Shown: positions 40,322 to 48,327 of the stretch, piece after piece | How positions within the stretch are numbered: position 1 is the first letter of the stretch | Layout of the letters: every line of letters begins with the position of its first letter | Source: a virus | DNA length: 49,320 nucleotides | Strand: one strand, 5' to 3' | IMG/VR virus record: IMGVR_UViG_3300030430_003611 | Location: 1-49,320 of that record | Made by a program: the position numbers and the translations under genes | Notes under the pieces: generated by a model | Databases searched by the model: none | Told to the model about the DNA's origin: nothing | What the model saw: the letters and a program-made list of their open reading frames with translations, nothing else

Positions 40322-40802
40322 AAGGTTATACGTTCCTGACCGGGTAATAGAGGAACGCCGAGCCGCTAAAATTGTTGAAAACAACAAAGCGGAATCGCAA
40401 AAGAAGAAAGATTTGTTGAATCCGGCTACTTTTGCCTTATCAGAGGAAACAGACGAGACCCGACCTGCGTTGGAACGGCTCCCTAAACCTACTGGCTGGC
40501 GTATCCTTATCCTTCCATATACACTACCGCAGTCTACAAAAGGCGGTGTTATCCTTTCCGACGAAACACGTGAACGGAACCAGTTGGCGACTAACGTCGG
40601 TTATGTTGTTAGTTTGGGTCCAGATGCTTACCGAGATGACGGTAAATTTCCTGATGGTCCGTGGTGTAAAGCGGGAGATTGGGTGATGTTTGGTCGTTAT
40701 GCTGGTTCTCGTTTTAAAATCGACGGCGCAGAGCCTCGTTTGTTAAACGATGACGAAATTCTTGCGGTGATAGATGACCCGCGTGATATTATTGCTGTTT
40801 AG
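40314..40802 (+). CDS. GroES-like co-chaperonin
   Basis: A 162-residue protein. Residues about 60-160 show the co-chaperonin pattern: a start strand GWRILILPYTLPQSTKGGVI with a mobile-loop-like segment, then LGPDAYRDDGKFPDGPWCKA GDWVMFGRYAG, and LNDDEILAVI near the end. These match GroES/gp31-type beta-barrel features with phage inserts. It probably helps the host GroEL fold the capsid protein, as T4 gp31 does. It overlaps the preceding gene and lies between portal and scaffold. Confidence 0.8.
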   Translation: MTKRLYVPDRVIEERRAAKIVENNKAESQKKKDLLNPATFALSEETDETRPALERLPKPTGWRILILPYTLPQSTKGGVILSDETRERNQLATNVGYVVSLGPDAYRDDGKFPDGPWCKAGDWVMFGRYAGSRFKIDGAEPRLLNDDEILAVIDDPRDIIAV

Positions 40803-40810
40803 GAGACACC

Positions 40811-41701
40811 ATGTCGGACGTTAAAGAAAAAGAAGAAGTTGTTGAGCAGGGCGAGCTTGAGCTGGATATTCAAGTTGAAGAAGAGGATGAACAGTCAGGA
40901 GAGGCTGAAGTTTCTCAAGAAGCTGTTTCAACAGACGAAGAACATGAACAATATTCCGAGGGCGTAAAAAAGCGTATTGACCGTCTAACGTATAAAATGC
41001 GAGAGGCGGAGAGGCGGGAACAAGCCGCTCTTGATTTTGCTAAAAAGCTCAAAGAAGAAAACGAAAAGCTCAATAAAAATTACAACGAAAGCACCGCTGC
41101 ATTTATGACAGAGTCTGCTGGTCGTGTAAAAAGTGAGCTTGCTGAAGCGAAACGAGCTGTAAAGCTGGCGTATGAAGAAGGAGATTCAGAGGCTCTTGCT
41201 GATGCGCAAGAAATGGTTTCTCGATTAGCTGTAGAAAATGATCGTCTTACGCGAGACGAGATGCGGCTAAAACAGGAACAAGAAGCAGCTACTGAGGTCA
41301 CGCTCGACGAGCCAGAGGCTCCGCAAGCAGAACAACAAGCTCAAGTTGCACCAGATCCTCGCGCTCAAAGATGGGCGTCTGATAACGAGTGGTTTGGAAA
41401 AGATGAGGCGATGACCTTTACAGCATTCTCAATTCATCGTAAACTCATCGAAGAAGAGGGTTTTGACCCCGCTTCAGAGGATTATTATGCTGAGATAGAC
41501 TCTCGCATACGAAACGAATTCCCTCATAAATTTGAGGGTCAGAAATCAGGACAACGGAAACCCGCCCAAACTGTTGCCCCTGCTAATAGAAATGTAAAAA
41601 CCGGGCGCAGGACGGTTCGTTTGACTCAAAGTCAAGTGGCTATCGCTAAAAAACTCGGTGTTCCACTCGAGGAATACGCGAAACACGTGAAGGAGGCTTA
41701 A
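40811..41701 (+). CDS. Scaffolding protein
   Basis: A 296-residue, very acidic protein with an AGGAGACACC site. The N-terminus is Glu-rich; residues about 50-165 are a long coiled coil (KEENEKLNKNYNESTAAFMT and similar); the C-terminus is basic and helical (RTVRLTQSQVAIAKKLGVPL). This acidic-coil-then-basic-tail build and the place upstream of the capsid gene are typical of phage scaffolds. Confidence 0.8.
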   Translation: MSDVKEKEEVVEQGELELDIQVEEEDEQSGEAEVSQEAVSTDEEHEQYSEGVKKRIDRLTYKMREAERREQAALDFAKKLKEENEKLNKNYNESTAAFMTESAGRVKSELAEAKRAVKLAYEEGDSEALADAQEMVSRLAVENDRLTRDEMRLKQEQEAATEVTLDEPEAPQAEQQAQVAPDPRAQRWASDNEWFGKDEAMTFTAFSIHRKLIEEEGFDPASEDYYAEIDSRIRNEFPHKFEGQKSGQRKPAQTVAPANRNVKTGRRTVRLTQSQVAIAKKLGVPLEEYAKHVKEA

Positions 41702-42163
41702 ATGTCGGAAATCAACAAGAGGACTCCTCGCGCTTCTGAAACTCGCTCTAAAACTGAGCGCAGGAAACCTTGGAGACCAGCTTCGTCGCTAGAAGCACCG
41801 CAGCCGCCTGAGGGCTATAAATTCAGATGGGTTCGCACAGAAGTTCGTGGTCAAGAAGACCGCAAAAATGTTTCTGGTCGAATCCGGGAGGGTTATGAAC
41901 CTGTTCGCGCAGAGGATTACCCAGACTTCGATGCACCGACTATTGAAGATGGTCGTCATGCCGGAGTCATCGGTGTAGGTGGTTTGATGCTTACCAAGGT
42001 GCCAGAAGAGATCGCAGAAAGCCGTAATGAGTATTTTGAACAGCAAACGTCTGATCAAATGACGGCAGTCGATAATGATCTCATGAAGGAACAACATCCT
42101 TCCATGCCTATCTCACAAGATAGACAGTCTCGTGTAACCTTTGGTGGTCCTAACACTAAGTAA
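41702..42163 (+). CDS. Small head-module protein
   Basis: A 153-residue protein starting one base after the scaffold stop, with AAGGAGG upstream. Basic N-terminus (KRTPRASETRSKTERRKPWR), a middle with YKFRWVRTEVRGQEDRKNVS and VIGVGGLMLTKVPEEIAESR. This YKfRWvR...DrkNv... pattern is a recurrent small protein in marine phages, between scaffold and decoration genes. Exact role unknown. Confidence 0.7.
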   Translation: MSEINKRTPRASETRSKTERRKPWRPASSLEAPQPPEGYKFRWVRTEVRGQEDRKNVSGRIREGYEPVRAEDYPDFDAPTIEDGRHAGVIGVGGLMLTKVPEEIAESRNEYFEQQTSDQMTAVDNDLMKEQHPSMPISQDRQSRVTFGGPNTK

Positions 42164-42197
42164 GGCCGCTTTATTTCATCCCCTTTAGGAGGACAAA

Positions 42198-42764
42198 ATG
42201 GCAAATAAAGATTTTGCTTTTGGCTTGAGGCCAGTCCGTACTATGGGCGGTGTTGCGAACTTCACTGCGAACGAATACACCATTCCGTCTGGGGCATCTA
42301 ATGCCATTTACCAAGGTTCATTGGTAATTGCGACGGCTGATGGTGATATCGACATTGCAGCCGCTTCTTCGGCTGATATTGTCGGTGTGTTCTATGGTTG
42401 TTTTTATACCGATCCGACTACGGGCAAACCTACCTTTTCCAACTACTACCCCGGCAGTATCGCAGCTAGTGATATTGTTGCAACGGTATACGACGATCCT
42501 CGCATTGTGTTTGAAGTACAATGTGACGGCACTTTGGCGGATACTGCGGTTGGAGAAAATGCTGACACTACTTCAACGACCAGCGGTTCGACAGTGACTG
42601 GACTTTCGTCTACCGAAATTTCATCTTCTACTGGAGCAAGCGCTGCTCAGCTGCGTATTATCGGCATCTCTAAAGATCCTGACAACAGTGACACCAGTTC
42701 TGCAAATACGAATGCATACGTTTTGATAAACGAGCATGCGTATACGCAGACGGCTGGCACCTAA
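42198..42764 (+). CDS. Head decoration / capsid-associated protein
   Basis: A 188-residue protein with a TAGGAGGAC site. FAFGLRPVRTMGG followed by IPSGASNAIYQGSLVIATAD is the pattern of capsid-cement or decoration proteins that precede the major capsid gene in related marine phages. A Thr/Ser-rich beta domain follows. High Ala/Gly/Thr content fits a virion protein present in many copies. Assignment is by motif and position. Confidence 0.75.
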   Translation: MANKDFAFGLRPVRTMGGVANFTANEYTIPSGASNAIYQGSLVIATADGDIDIAAASSADIVGVFYGCFYTDPTTGKPTFSNYYPGSIAASDIVATVYDDPRIVFEVQCDGTLADTAVGENADTTSTTSGSTVTGLSSTEISSSTGASAAQLRIIGISKDPDNSDTSSANTNAYVLINEHAYTQTAGT

Positions 42765-42780
42765 TAGGGGGAGCTAGATA

Positions 42781-43689
42781 ATGCCTATTTCACGCGCACA
42801 ACTAGCTAAAGAGCTTGAGCCCGGTCTCAATGCCCTCTTTGGCATGGAGTATGGTCGTTACGAAAACGAACATGCTGAAATCTTCGACACAGAGTCTTCG
42901 GATCGAGCGTTTGAAGAAGAGGTGATGCTAACCGGTTTCGGTGCAGCACCTGCAAAAAATGAGGGTGGAGCGGTAAATTTTGATTCGGCACAAGAATCAT
43001 TCACCTCTCGCTACACTCACGAGACTATTGCTTTGGCCTTCTCTATTACTGAGGAAGCTATTGAGGATAACTTGTACGACCGCTTGGCGTCACGTTATAC
43101 TCGCGCACTAGCTCGTTCTATGGCCCATACAAAGCAGGTTAAGGCAGCTAATGTCCTTAACAATGCCTTTAACTCCAGTTTTACTGGTGGCGATGGTAAA
43201 GAGCTTTGTGCAACAGATCACCCGCTTTCGGGTGGCGGTACGTTGGCAAACGAGCCGTCTGTTGCGGCAGACTTGAACGAAACTTCGCTTGAGGATGCTA
43301 TGATTAGCATCTCTGGTTTCGTCGATGAACGCGGCCTTAAAATCGCCCTGCGGGGTATGAAGCTAATTATTCCTCCGGCACTTCAATTTGTTGCCGAGCG
43401 TCTAATGGCTTCGACTCTTCGTTCGGGTACTGCCGACAATGATGTGAATGCTCTTCGCAGCATGGGCATGCTGTCGGAAGGCTACGTCATTAATCACTTC
43501 CTTACTGATACCGATGCGTTCTTCATTAAGACTGACGCACCGAATGGATTTAAGCACTTTGAACGTGCTCCAGTCCGCACTCAGATGGAGGGTGATTTTG
43601 ATACAGGCAATATGCGGTTCAAGGCTCGTGAGCGTTATTCGTTCGGATTCTCGGACCCACGTTGTGTGTTTGGTTCGCCGGGAGCATAA
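42781..43689 (+). CDS. Major capsid protein (HK97/Mu-type fold)
   Basis: A 302-residue protein. ELEPGLNALFGMEYGRYENE at the N-terminus, the LAFSITEEAIEDNLYDRLAS helix, a LCATDHPLSGGG loop, and IIPPALQFVAERLMAST with a C-terminal FFIKTDAPNGFKHFERAP match Mu-F-like/HK97-fold coats of phages. It follows scaffold and decoration genes and is followed by a strong terminator, as expected for the most abundant virion protein. Confidence 0.9.
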   Translation: MPISRAQLAKELEPGLNALFGMEYGRYENEHAEIFDTESSDRAFEEEVMLTGFGAAPAKNEGGAVNFDSAQESFTSRYTHETIALAFSITEEAIEDNLYDRLASRYTRALARSMAHTKQVKAANVLNNAFNSSFTGGDGKELCATDHPLSGGGTLANEPSVAADLNETSLEDAMISISGFVDERGLKIALRGMKLIIPPALQFVAERLMASTLRSGTADNDVNALRSMGMLSEGYVINHFLTDTDAFFIKTDAPNGFKHFERAPVRTQMEGDFDTGNMRFKARERYSFGFSDPRCVFGSPGA

Positions 43690-43710
43690 AACTCCAAAAA
43701 CACTTTATCA

Positions 43711-43738
43711 AAGGGCGGCTTTTCAGTCGCCCTTTTTT
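43711..43738 (+). terminator. Rho-independent terminator after capsid gene
   Basis: AAGGGCG/CGCCCTT with a 10-base loop followed by a T run. The next gene has its own GGAG site at 43790; a small CAGC-GAAA-GCTG hairpin lies between. Confidence 0.85.
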
Positions 43739-43799
43739 GTTTTATAGTAAATTAATTCCTGACAGCGAAAGCTGACACTTGCCACGACAGGAGATTTAA

Positions 43800-44423
43800 A
43801 TGGCAAATACTACCTTTTCGGGTCCAGTCCGCTCAAAGGGCGGATTTAACGTAATCAACGAAAGCAGCACTACCGGTGCAATTACAGAAACAGGGTTTTC
43901 TGTTAATTCAACTGGGCAGCTTGTTTCCATGGGAACAAGGAAGATTCAATCTTTTGCTGGCTCTCTCGCTGCCACAACTGCGGCTAGCACTGCATATGCC
44001 GATGGGGACGTTCTTGTAGAACTTGGAACGCTTAACACAGATGCCCCTGACGGCCTCGTAACTCCTACAAAGTTTTTCATTCATAGGGCTTTGATTGGTA
44101 TTACAACCGCCGCTGGGCAAACTCTTGTAGGCAATCTTCAACTTAGTGCTACAAGCGGGACAGCGACAAACGCAGCTGTTTCTTCGGGAACAGAGATCGT
44201 TGGTGCTGGCGTCACATCATTCAATGAGCAGTTGAGCGCTACTCAGTCGATTACTGAGATCGACATTAACTTTAATGATACGGCTGGAAACTATCATATC
44301 TTTGTTCCCAACGTGACGGCAGCAATCGCAAGCAAAAATTTGTATGCGGCTGCTACAACCACTGTAAACGCTGATGTAACCGCTGGACGCTTCACGGTTG
44401 AACTAGAATACTCAGTATTCTAA
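43800..44423 (+). CDS. Virion structural protein
   Basis: A 207-residue, Thr/Ser/Ala-rich beta protein (TTFSGPVRSKGGFNVINESS at the start, then GAITETGFSVNSTGQLVSMG). Such proteins follow the capsid gene in several marine podovirus-like phages and are thought to be capsid-associated or tail-fibre-like. No enzymatic motif. It starts behind an AGGAGATTTAA site. Confidence 0.7.
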   Translation: MANTTFSGPVRSKGGFNVINESSTTGAITETGFSVNSTGQLVSMGTRKIQSFAGSLAATTAASTAYADGDVLVELGTLNTDAPDGLVTPTKFFIHRALIGITTAAGQTLVGNLQLSATSGTATNAAVSSGTEIVGAGVTSFNEQLSATQSITEIDINFNDTAGNYHIFVPNVTAAIASKNLYAAATTTVNADVTAGRFTVELEYSVF

Positions 44424-44433
44424 GGAGTGTCTC

Positions 44434-44706
44434 ATGGCCGGATCTGACGTAAGGGCAAAACGTATCACTGGCACCGGTTCTGTCGGTGTTGGTCCTGCTC
44501 GTATCAGACAGATACAATTAAAATCAGCTTCTGGCACACCTCGGCTAACTGTTACAGATGGTAACGGTGGCGCGACTGTGTTAGATTTAGATTTTAATGC
44601 ATCTGATACACACTCAGTAAACATCCCAGCAGAGGGTATAAAGGTAAGCGACATTCATGTCTCTACTCTTACAAATATCACTGCTGTGACGTTTTTCTTT
44701 AACTAG
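44434..44706 (+). CDS. Small structural protein
   Basis: A 90-residue beta-rich protein (AKRITGTGSVGVGPARIRQI, TVTDGNGGATVLDLDFNASD) ten bases after the preceding gene. The sequence suggests a small jelly-roll or decoration-like protein. Probably virion-associated by context; family not recognised. Confidence 0.65.
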   Translation: MAGSDVRAKRITGTGSVGVGPARIRQIQLKSASGTPRLTVTDGNGGATVLDLDFNASDTHSVNIPAEGIKVSDIHVSTLTNITAVTFFFN

Positions 44707-44713
44707 GTGCGTT

Positions 44714-44998
44714 ATGGCTCGCCGTAAGGCAAAAATGCCAAAGCGTAACAAAAAGAACTTTCGTCCTACTGAAAAGGGCGCGGGTATGACTAGAGCTGGG
44801 GTAGCTGCATATAGAAGGGCGAACCCCGGTTCTAAGTTAAAGACCGCTGTGACAGGAAAAGTAAAAAAGGGTAGTAAAGCAGCCAAACGACGTAAATCGT
44901 TTTGCGCTCGTTCTGCTGGTCAAATGAAAAAGTTTCCTAAAGCAGCAAAAAATCCAAACTCACGTTTACGTCAGGCTCGTAGAAGGTGGAAGTGTTAA
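44714..44998 (+). CDS. Small basic protein, DUF6321-like
   Basis: A 94-residue, extremely basic protein. The core AGMTRAGVAAYRRANPGSKL followed by KTAVTG, KGSKAAKRRKSFCARSAGQM and SRLRQARRRWKC matches a short family conserved in marine phages (as I recall, DUF6321). The Lys/Arg content and abundance in head modules suggest binding to packaged DNA or RNA. The last base of its TAA is the A of the next ATG. Confidence 0.75.
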   Translation: MARRKAKMPKRNKKNFRPTEKGAGMTRAGVAAYRRANPGSKLKTAVTGKVKKGSKAAKRRKSFCARSAGQMKKFPKAAKNPNSRLRQARRRWKC

Positions 44999-45156
44999 TG
45001 AAGGCCGAAGAAGTTTTAAAACTGCTAGAAAAGCACGAAGCCGAATGTAGTCAGCGTTATGGGGATATTCAAGATAAATTGAAGGCTCTCGATAACCGGA
45101 TGTGGGGACTCATGCTTTTAGTTGTTGTTGCTGCAGGTTTGGAGCAACTTATCTGA
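44998..45156 (+). CDS. Small membrane-anchored helical protein (52 aa)
   Basis: A 52-residue protein in a TAATG overlap, too short for most gene finders. The N-terminal 34 residues are a charged amphipathic helix (EEVLKLLEKHEAECSQRYGD); the C-terminus is one transmembrane helix (WGLMLLVVVAAGLEQLI). XhlA-like or accessory virion membrane proteins have this layout. Coupling on both sides (TGATG next) supports it as a real gene. Confidence 0.6.
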   Translation: MKAEEVLKLLEKHEAECSQRYGDIQDKLKALDNRMWGLMLLVVVAAGLEQLI

Positions 45157-45323
45157 TGGTGATTGGTCGCGCACAAATGCGGCAACAGGTTTCTAAACCT
45201 CCGCAAAAACGGAAGTGGAGTGCGAAAAGAAAAAAGTCTGTAAATTGCAGTCGACCGCGTGGTTTTAGTGAAAAGGCGTATTGCGCGGGGAGGAAAAAAC
45301 GTGGGAAGACGAAAAGATCCTAA
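45156..45323 (+). CDS. Very small basic Cys-containing protein
   Basis: A 55-residue protein starting in a TGATG overlap. Lys/Arg-rich, with the motif VNCSRPRGFSEKAYCAGRKK that recurs in short proteins of marine phage head modules, resembling the SFCARSAGQMKK tail of the 44714 protein. It may bind DNA or a metal through the two Cys. Function is not established. Confidence 0.6.
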   Translation: MVIGRAQMRQQVSKPPQKRKWSAKRKKSVNCSRPRGFSEKAYCAGRKKRGKTKRS

Positions 45324-45591
45324 AGTAGGAACAGGAAAGAAACCTAAAGGGTCCGGCCGAAGACTTTACACGGATGAAAACCCTAAGGATACTGTTAGAA
45401 TAAAATTTGCTACTCCTGCGGATGCTAGAGCAACCGTTGCAAAAGTAAAAAAGGTTAAAAAGTCTTTTGCAAGGAAAATACAAATACTAACAGTAGGTGA
45501 GCAAAGGGCGAAAGTTATGGGCAAAACAGAAGTTGCTAGAATTTTTCGTCAAGGTAAAGAAAGCATAAGGAGGACTAAAAAAGATGCCTAA
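45301..45591 (+). CDS. Small basic protein
   Basis: A 96-residue protein starting at GTG, seven bases after a GGGGAGG site, overlapping the preceding gene by 23 bases. Lys/Arg-rich N-terminus (GRRKDPKVGTGKKPKGSGRR) then a small beta/alpha domain (KDTVRIKFATPADARATVAK). Part of the run of basic proteins. Likely nucleic-acid-binding; no family recognised. Confidence 0.6.
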   Translation: MGRRKDPKVGTGKKPKGSGRRLYTDENPKDTVRIKFATPADARATVAKVKKVKKSFARKIQILTVGEQRAKVMGKTEVARIFRQGKESIRRTKKDA

Positions 45592-45874
45592 AGATGCTTG
45601 TTACAGAAAAGTTAAAGCTCGCTATTCGGTCTTCCCATCAGCGTATGCGTCTGGAGCGATTGCTAAGTGCCGAAAAGTCGGAGCAGCTAACTACGGAAAA
45701 TCTAAAAAACGTAAAAAATCGTCTTCTGGAGTCGCGAGAGCGACTGGAGGAGGCTATGGCAAAGCACTGGAACGTGCAGCAAATAGAAGAAAAAGAGCGA
45801 GTTCTCAAAAAAATGTTGCAAGAGGCTGCGGAAAAGTCATGTCGGATAGACGAAAAGTGACGAAGTACGCTTGA
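45584..45874 (+). CDS. Small basic protein with KARYSVFPSAYASGAIAKCRK motif
   Basis: A 96-residue protein with a strong AGGAGG site eight bases before its ATG. The N-terminal motif YRKVKARYSVFPSAYASGAI, then AKCRKVG, is shared by many small phage and viral proteins. The rest is Lys/Arg-rich and probably disordered. A virion nucleic-acid-binding role is inferred from charge and position. Confidence 0.7.
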   Translation: MPKDACYRKVKARYSVFPSAYASGAIAKCRKVGAANYGKSKKRKKSSSGVARATGGGYGKALERAANRRKRASSQKNVARGCGKVMSDRRKVTKYA

Positions 45875-45881
45875 GGATTTT

Positions 45882-46172
45882 ATGGCTGTTCGAAAAACAA
45901 AAGCTGGTCTTGCTCTTAAACGATGGTTTAAAGAAGATTGGAAGGATGTTCGTACAGGTAAAAAATGTGGTCGTCGAAAAGGTGAAAAAAGAGGCACACC
46001 GTATTGTAGACCCAGTAAACGAATCTCTTCAAAAACTCCGAAAACTACTGGTGAAATGACAGCTTCTGAAAAAAGGAGTAGGGTTAGACAAAAAATTAAA
46101 TTAGGTCAACCTGCAAAGGGCAAACCAAGGAATGTAAAACCTCTTCGTCGAAAAAGGAGAAAATCGAAATGA
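45882..46172 (+). CDS. Small basic protein, DUF5872-like
   Basis: A 96-residue protein with GAGGA upstream. The pattern LKRWFKEDWKDVRTGKKCGR followed by YCRPSKRISSKTPKT and a basic tail is that of a short family (DUF5872-like) seen in marine phages and giant viruses, with conserved Cys residues. It overlaps the next gene by ATGA. Likely a DNA-associated virion protein; unproven. Confidence 0.7.
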   Translation: MAVRKTKAGLALKRWFKEDWKDVRTGKKCGRRKGEKRGTPYCRPSKRISSKTPKTTGEMTASEKRSRVRQKIKLGQPAKGKPRNVKPLRRKRRKSK

Positions 46173-46489
46173 AGAAAAAAGGCATGGCTAAAGGCGGTTA
46201 TCGCGGCGGTGTAAAAAAGATGTCTAAAGGTGGAGCCGCTGGCGGCGCACCGAGGCGCATGGTAGCCGATCCCGCTGTTGAAGAACTTAATCCCGGTAAA
46301 ATTGTTGATGTTACAGAGATGGCCATGGGCGGTTTCGTAGATGACAAAATGGTTAATCGGATGATGGGCGGTGGGCGTCCTAAAGGAATGGCAAAAGGCG
46401 GTGCAGTTGGTGGTGTTCGTCGGAGATCCAAAGGTGGGTCTGCGGGGGGTCTTAATGCTGCGATAAGAAGAGTAAAAGCCGGGAAGTAA
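46169..46489 (+). CDS. Gly/Lys/Arg-rich low-complexity protein
   Basis: A 106-residue protein with an AAAGGAGAAAATCG site. It consists mostly of MAKGG, MSKGG and GGAVGGVRRRSKGG type repeats around a short acidic middle (DPAVEELNPGKIVDVTEMAM). Such MAKGG-repeat proteins are frequent in marine phage structural modules. Disordered and basic; it ends the run of small cationic proteins. Confidence 0.65.
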   Translation: MKKKGMAKGGYRGGVKKMSKGGAAGGAPRRMVADPAVEELNPGKIVDVTEMAMGGFVDDKMVNRMMGGGRPKGMAKGGAVGGVRRRSKGGSAGGLNAAIRRVKAGK

Positions 46490-46490
46490 C

Positions 46491-47171
46491 TTGCCATATT
46501 TACAAAGCAATATTTCGCATTTCAAGTGTTGGGTGCGAAGAGAGTACACGCATAACCACATGAAATATCATGGCGAGTTTTTACACGCTATGGCGATTGC
46601 TGTAACAACGATCCCAAGTCGTTGTTTGAGCTTTCAAGTTTTGTTTACAGGTTTCGAAGTGGACGGAGAAACCGATGAACAAAATGTTCATGGTGGGGCG
46701 ATGTGGGCGCGTATGCCTATTACCGCATTAGTTGGTGATACGCCGTTTGAAAAATGGCCGGAGCCAATGCCTGTGCATTTTGCTCAACCGTGGGATTGTA
46801 TGTCTCATACGCATGCAGTTTATCGTTTAGACCGAGCGCATCCGTGTCCGTGGTTAGCAAAAATTGACGGTGAGTTTTACCCTGCTAAATATTATTTTAC
46901 TGTTGATTATACAGAAAGTGAAGTAGCGGATGATCCCGCACAACACAAACAAAGTCATGTTTTAGAATTGCTCGATGCGGGTAGGTGGACAGGAAATATT
47001 GTAGCGCTACCTAATAATCGAGTTCGTGTTACACATCCAGCGTGGTTTGAAACCGGTAACGGCCCTCCAGACTTCCGTCCATCACAGCATATTCACTATT
47101 CAAAATCTGATTTAGACTATACCATGGACGTAAATCAAATTTTTGATAATCTGTATGCGAAAGATGACTGA
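46491..47171 (+). CDS. Conserved marine-phage virion-module protein
   Basis: A 226-residue protein starting at TTG. It has the strongly conserved segments ISHFKCWVRREYTHNHMKYH, GGAMWARMPITALVGD, QPWDCMSHTHAVYRLDRA, and AKYYFTVDYTESEVADDPAQ followed by HKQSHVLEL. These recur in a family found next to head genes in marine phages. The function is unknown; a structural or head-completion role is likely. Rich in His, Trp and acidic residues, so metal binding is possible. Confidence 0.75.
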   Translation: MPYLQSNISHFKCWVRREYTHNHMKYHGEFLHAMAIAVTTIPSRCLSFQVLFTGFEVDGETDEQNVHGGAMWARMPITALVGDTPFEKWPEPMPVHFAQPWDCMSHTHAVYRLDRAHPCPWLAKIDGEFYPAKYYFTVDYTESEVADDPAQHKQSHVLELLDAGRWTGNIVALPNNRVRVTHPAWFETGNGPPDFRPSQHIHYSKSDLDYTMDVNQIFDNLYAKDD

Positions 47172-47827
47172 TGGCTGTTTCAGATTCTCGAAATTTTAAT
47201 ATTGACGTTTCTGACGCAATAGAAGAGGCATATGAGCGGTGCGGGATCGAAGTGCGTGCTGGTTACAGTTTGCGCACTGCGAGACGTTCTCTAAACCTAA
47301 TGCTAGCAGAATGGGCTAATCGTGGAGTTAATTTATTCACGATTGAACAGGTAACAACAACGCTTACTGAGGGTACTGCAAGCTATACGCTTGGTGCGGA
47401 CACCATCGATATTTTAGAAATGGTTCTACGCAGAAGCGGAACAGATACCACAATGTCTCGAATTGGCAGGGGTGAGTATTTAAATATCCCCACTAAAAGC
47501 GATAAAGGTAAACCCTCTCAATTTTTTGTAGACCGGCAAGTAAATCCGGTTGTTAATTTGTGGCAAACTCCAGAAAATTCTACTGATCAAATTGTTTATT
47601 ATCGTTTAGTTCGTATTGATGATGCGGATACTTACACGAACGATTTCGACTTGCCGTTTAGGTTTTTCCCCTGTTTAGTTGCAGGGTTAGCATATTATTT
47701 AAGTATGAAAGTGGCTCCTGATCGAATCGCTGTATTAAAATCTGTTTATGATGAAGAGTTTGCTCGAGCCGCATCTGAAGATCGAGATCGTGCTAGTTTG
47801 AGATTAGTTCCGAGGATTATTAGCTGA
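47171..47827 (+). CDS. Head-tail connector / tail tube-A-like protein
   Basis: A 218-residue protein coupled (TGATG) to the previous gene. The N-terminal helix IEEAYERCGIEVRAGYSLRT followed by ARRSLNLMLAEWANRGVNLF is the hallmark of the adaptor or tubular-A-like proteins that join the portal to the tail in podovirus-like phages. The C-terminal part is the usual DLPFRFFPCLVAGLAYYLSM helix. High confidence in class, moderate in the exact subunit. Confidence 0.8.
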   Translation: MAVSDSRNFNIDVSDAIEEAYERCGIEVRAGYSLRTARRSLNLMLAEWANRGVNLFTIEQVTTTLTEGTASYTLGADTIDILEMVLRRSGTDTTMSRIGRGEYLNIPTKSDKGKPSQFFVDRQVNPVVNLWQTPENSTDQIVYYRLVRIDDADTYTNDFDLPFRFFPCLVAGLAYYLSMKVAPDRIAVLKSVYDEEFARAASEDRDRASLRLVPRIIS

Positions 47828-48327
47828 TGGGCTTCGCTACTGGAAAACACGCTAAATTTATTTCGGATAGAAGTGGTTTTGCATTTCCATATTCAGAAAG
47901 AGTACGGGAATGGAATGGAGCTATTGTTCATATTTCTGAATTTGAACCTAAGCACCCTCAGCTAGAACCGTCCATAGATTTATCCGATGATATAGCAATT
48001 AAAGACGCGAGAACAGATAGAACTGAACCAGCAGTCGCTCGTCTTTTAAATGTTGATCCGTTTCTATCTAGTTCTTCTGGCTCAGCTGTTATTACAGTTA
48101 TCGAAAACAATCATGGTCGTTCTAGTGGTGATACTGTGCGGTTTAGGGAGACAGTTGGCTTTGATGGGTTTACTAGCGACATTCTTGAAAACAGTTCAGG
48201 TTATTCAATCACGGTTACTACAACAGATCAATACACCTTTAGCGCATCAAGCGGAACAGCAACAACGGGTGGTAAACGCGGGGGTGGTGAAAATGCGACT
48301 GCGGGACCGGTGACGTTGGAGAATTAA
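47827..48327 (+). CDS. Tail-associated structural protein
   Basis: A 166-residue protein starting in a TGATG overlap. N-terminus with GKHAKFISDRSGFAFPYSER and WNGAIVHISEFEPKHPQLEP, then a Ser/Thr/Gly-rich beta domain (DQYTFSASSGTATTGGKRGG). Proteins of this order follow the adaptor gene in related phages. Function is inferred from position. Confidence 0.65.
   Translation: MGFATGKHAKFISDRSGFAFPYSERVREWNGAIVHISEFEPKHPQLEPSIDLSDDIAIKDARTDRTEPAVARLLNVDPFLSSSSGSAVITVIENNHGRSSGDTVRFRETVGFDGFTSDILENSSGYSITVTTTDQYTFSASSGTATTGGKRGGGENATAGPVTLEN

Noticed and set aside
45594-45997. Alternative frames across the basic-protein run (plus and minus strand)
   Set aside because: Lys/Arg codons create long shadow frames; the chosen frames have ribosome sites and known motifs.
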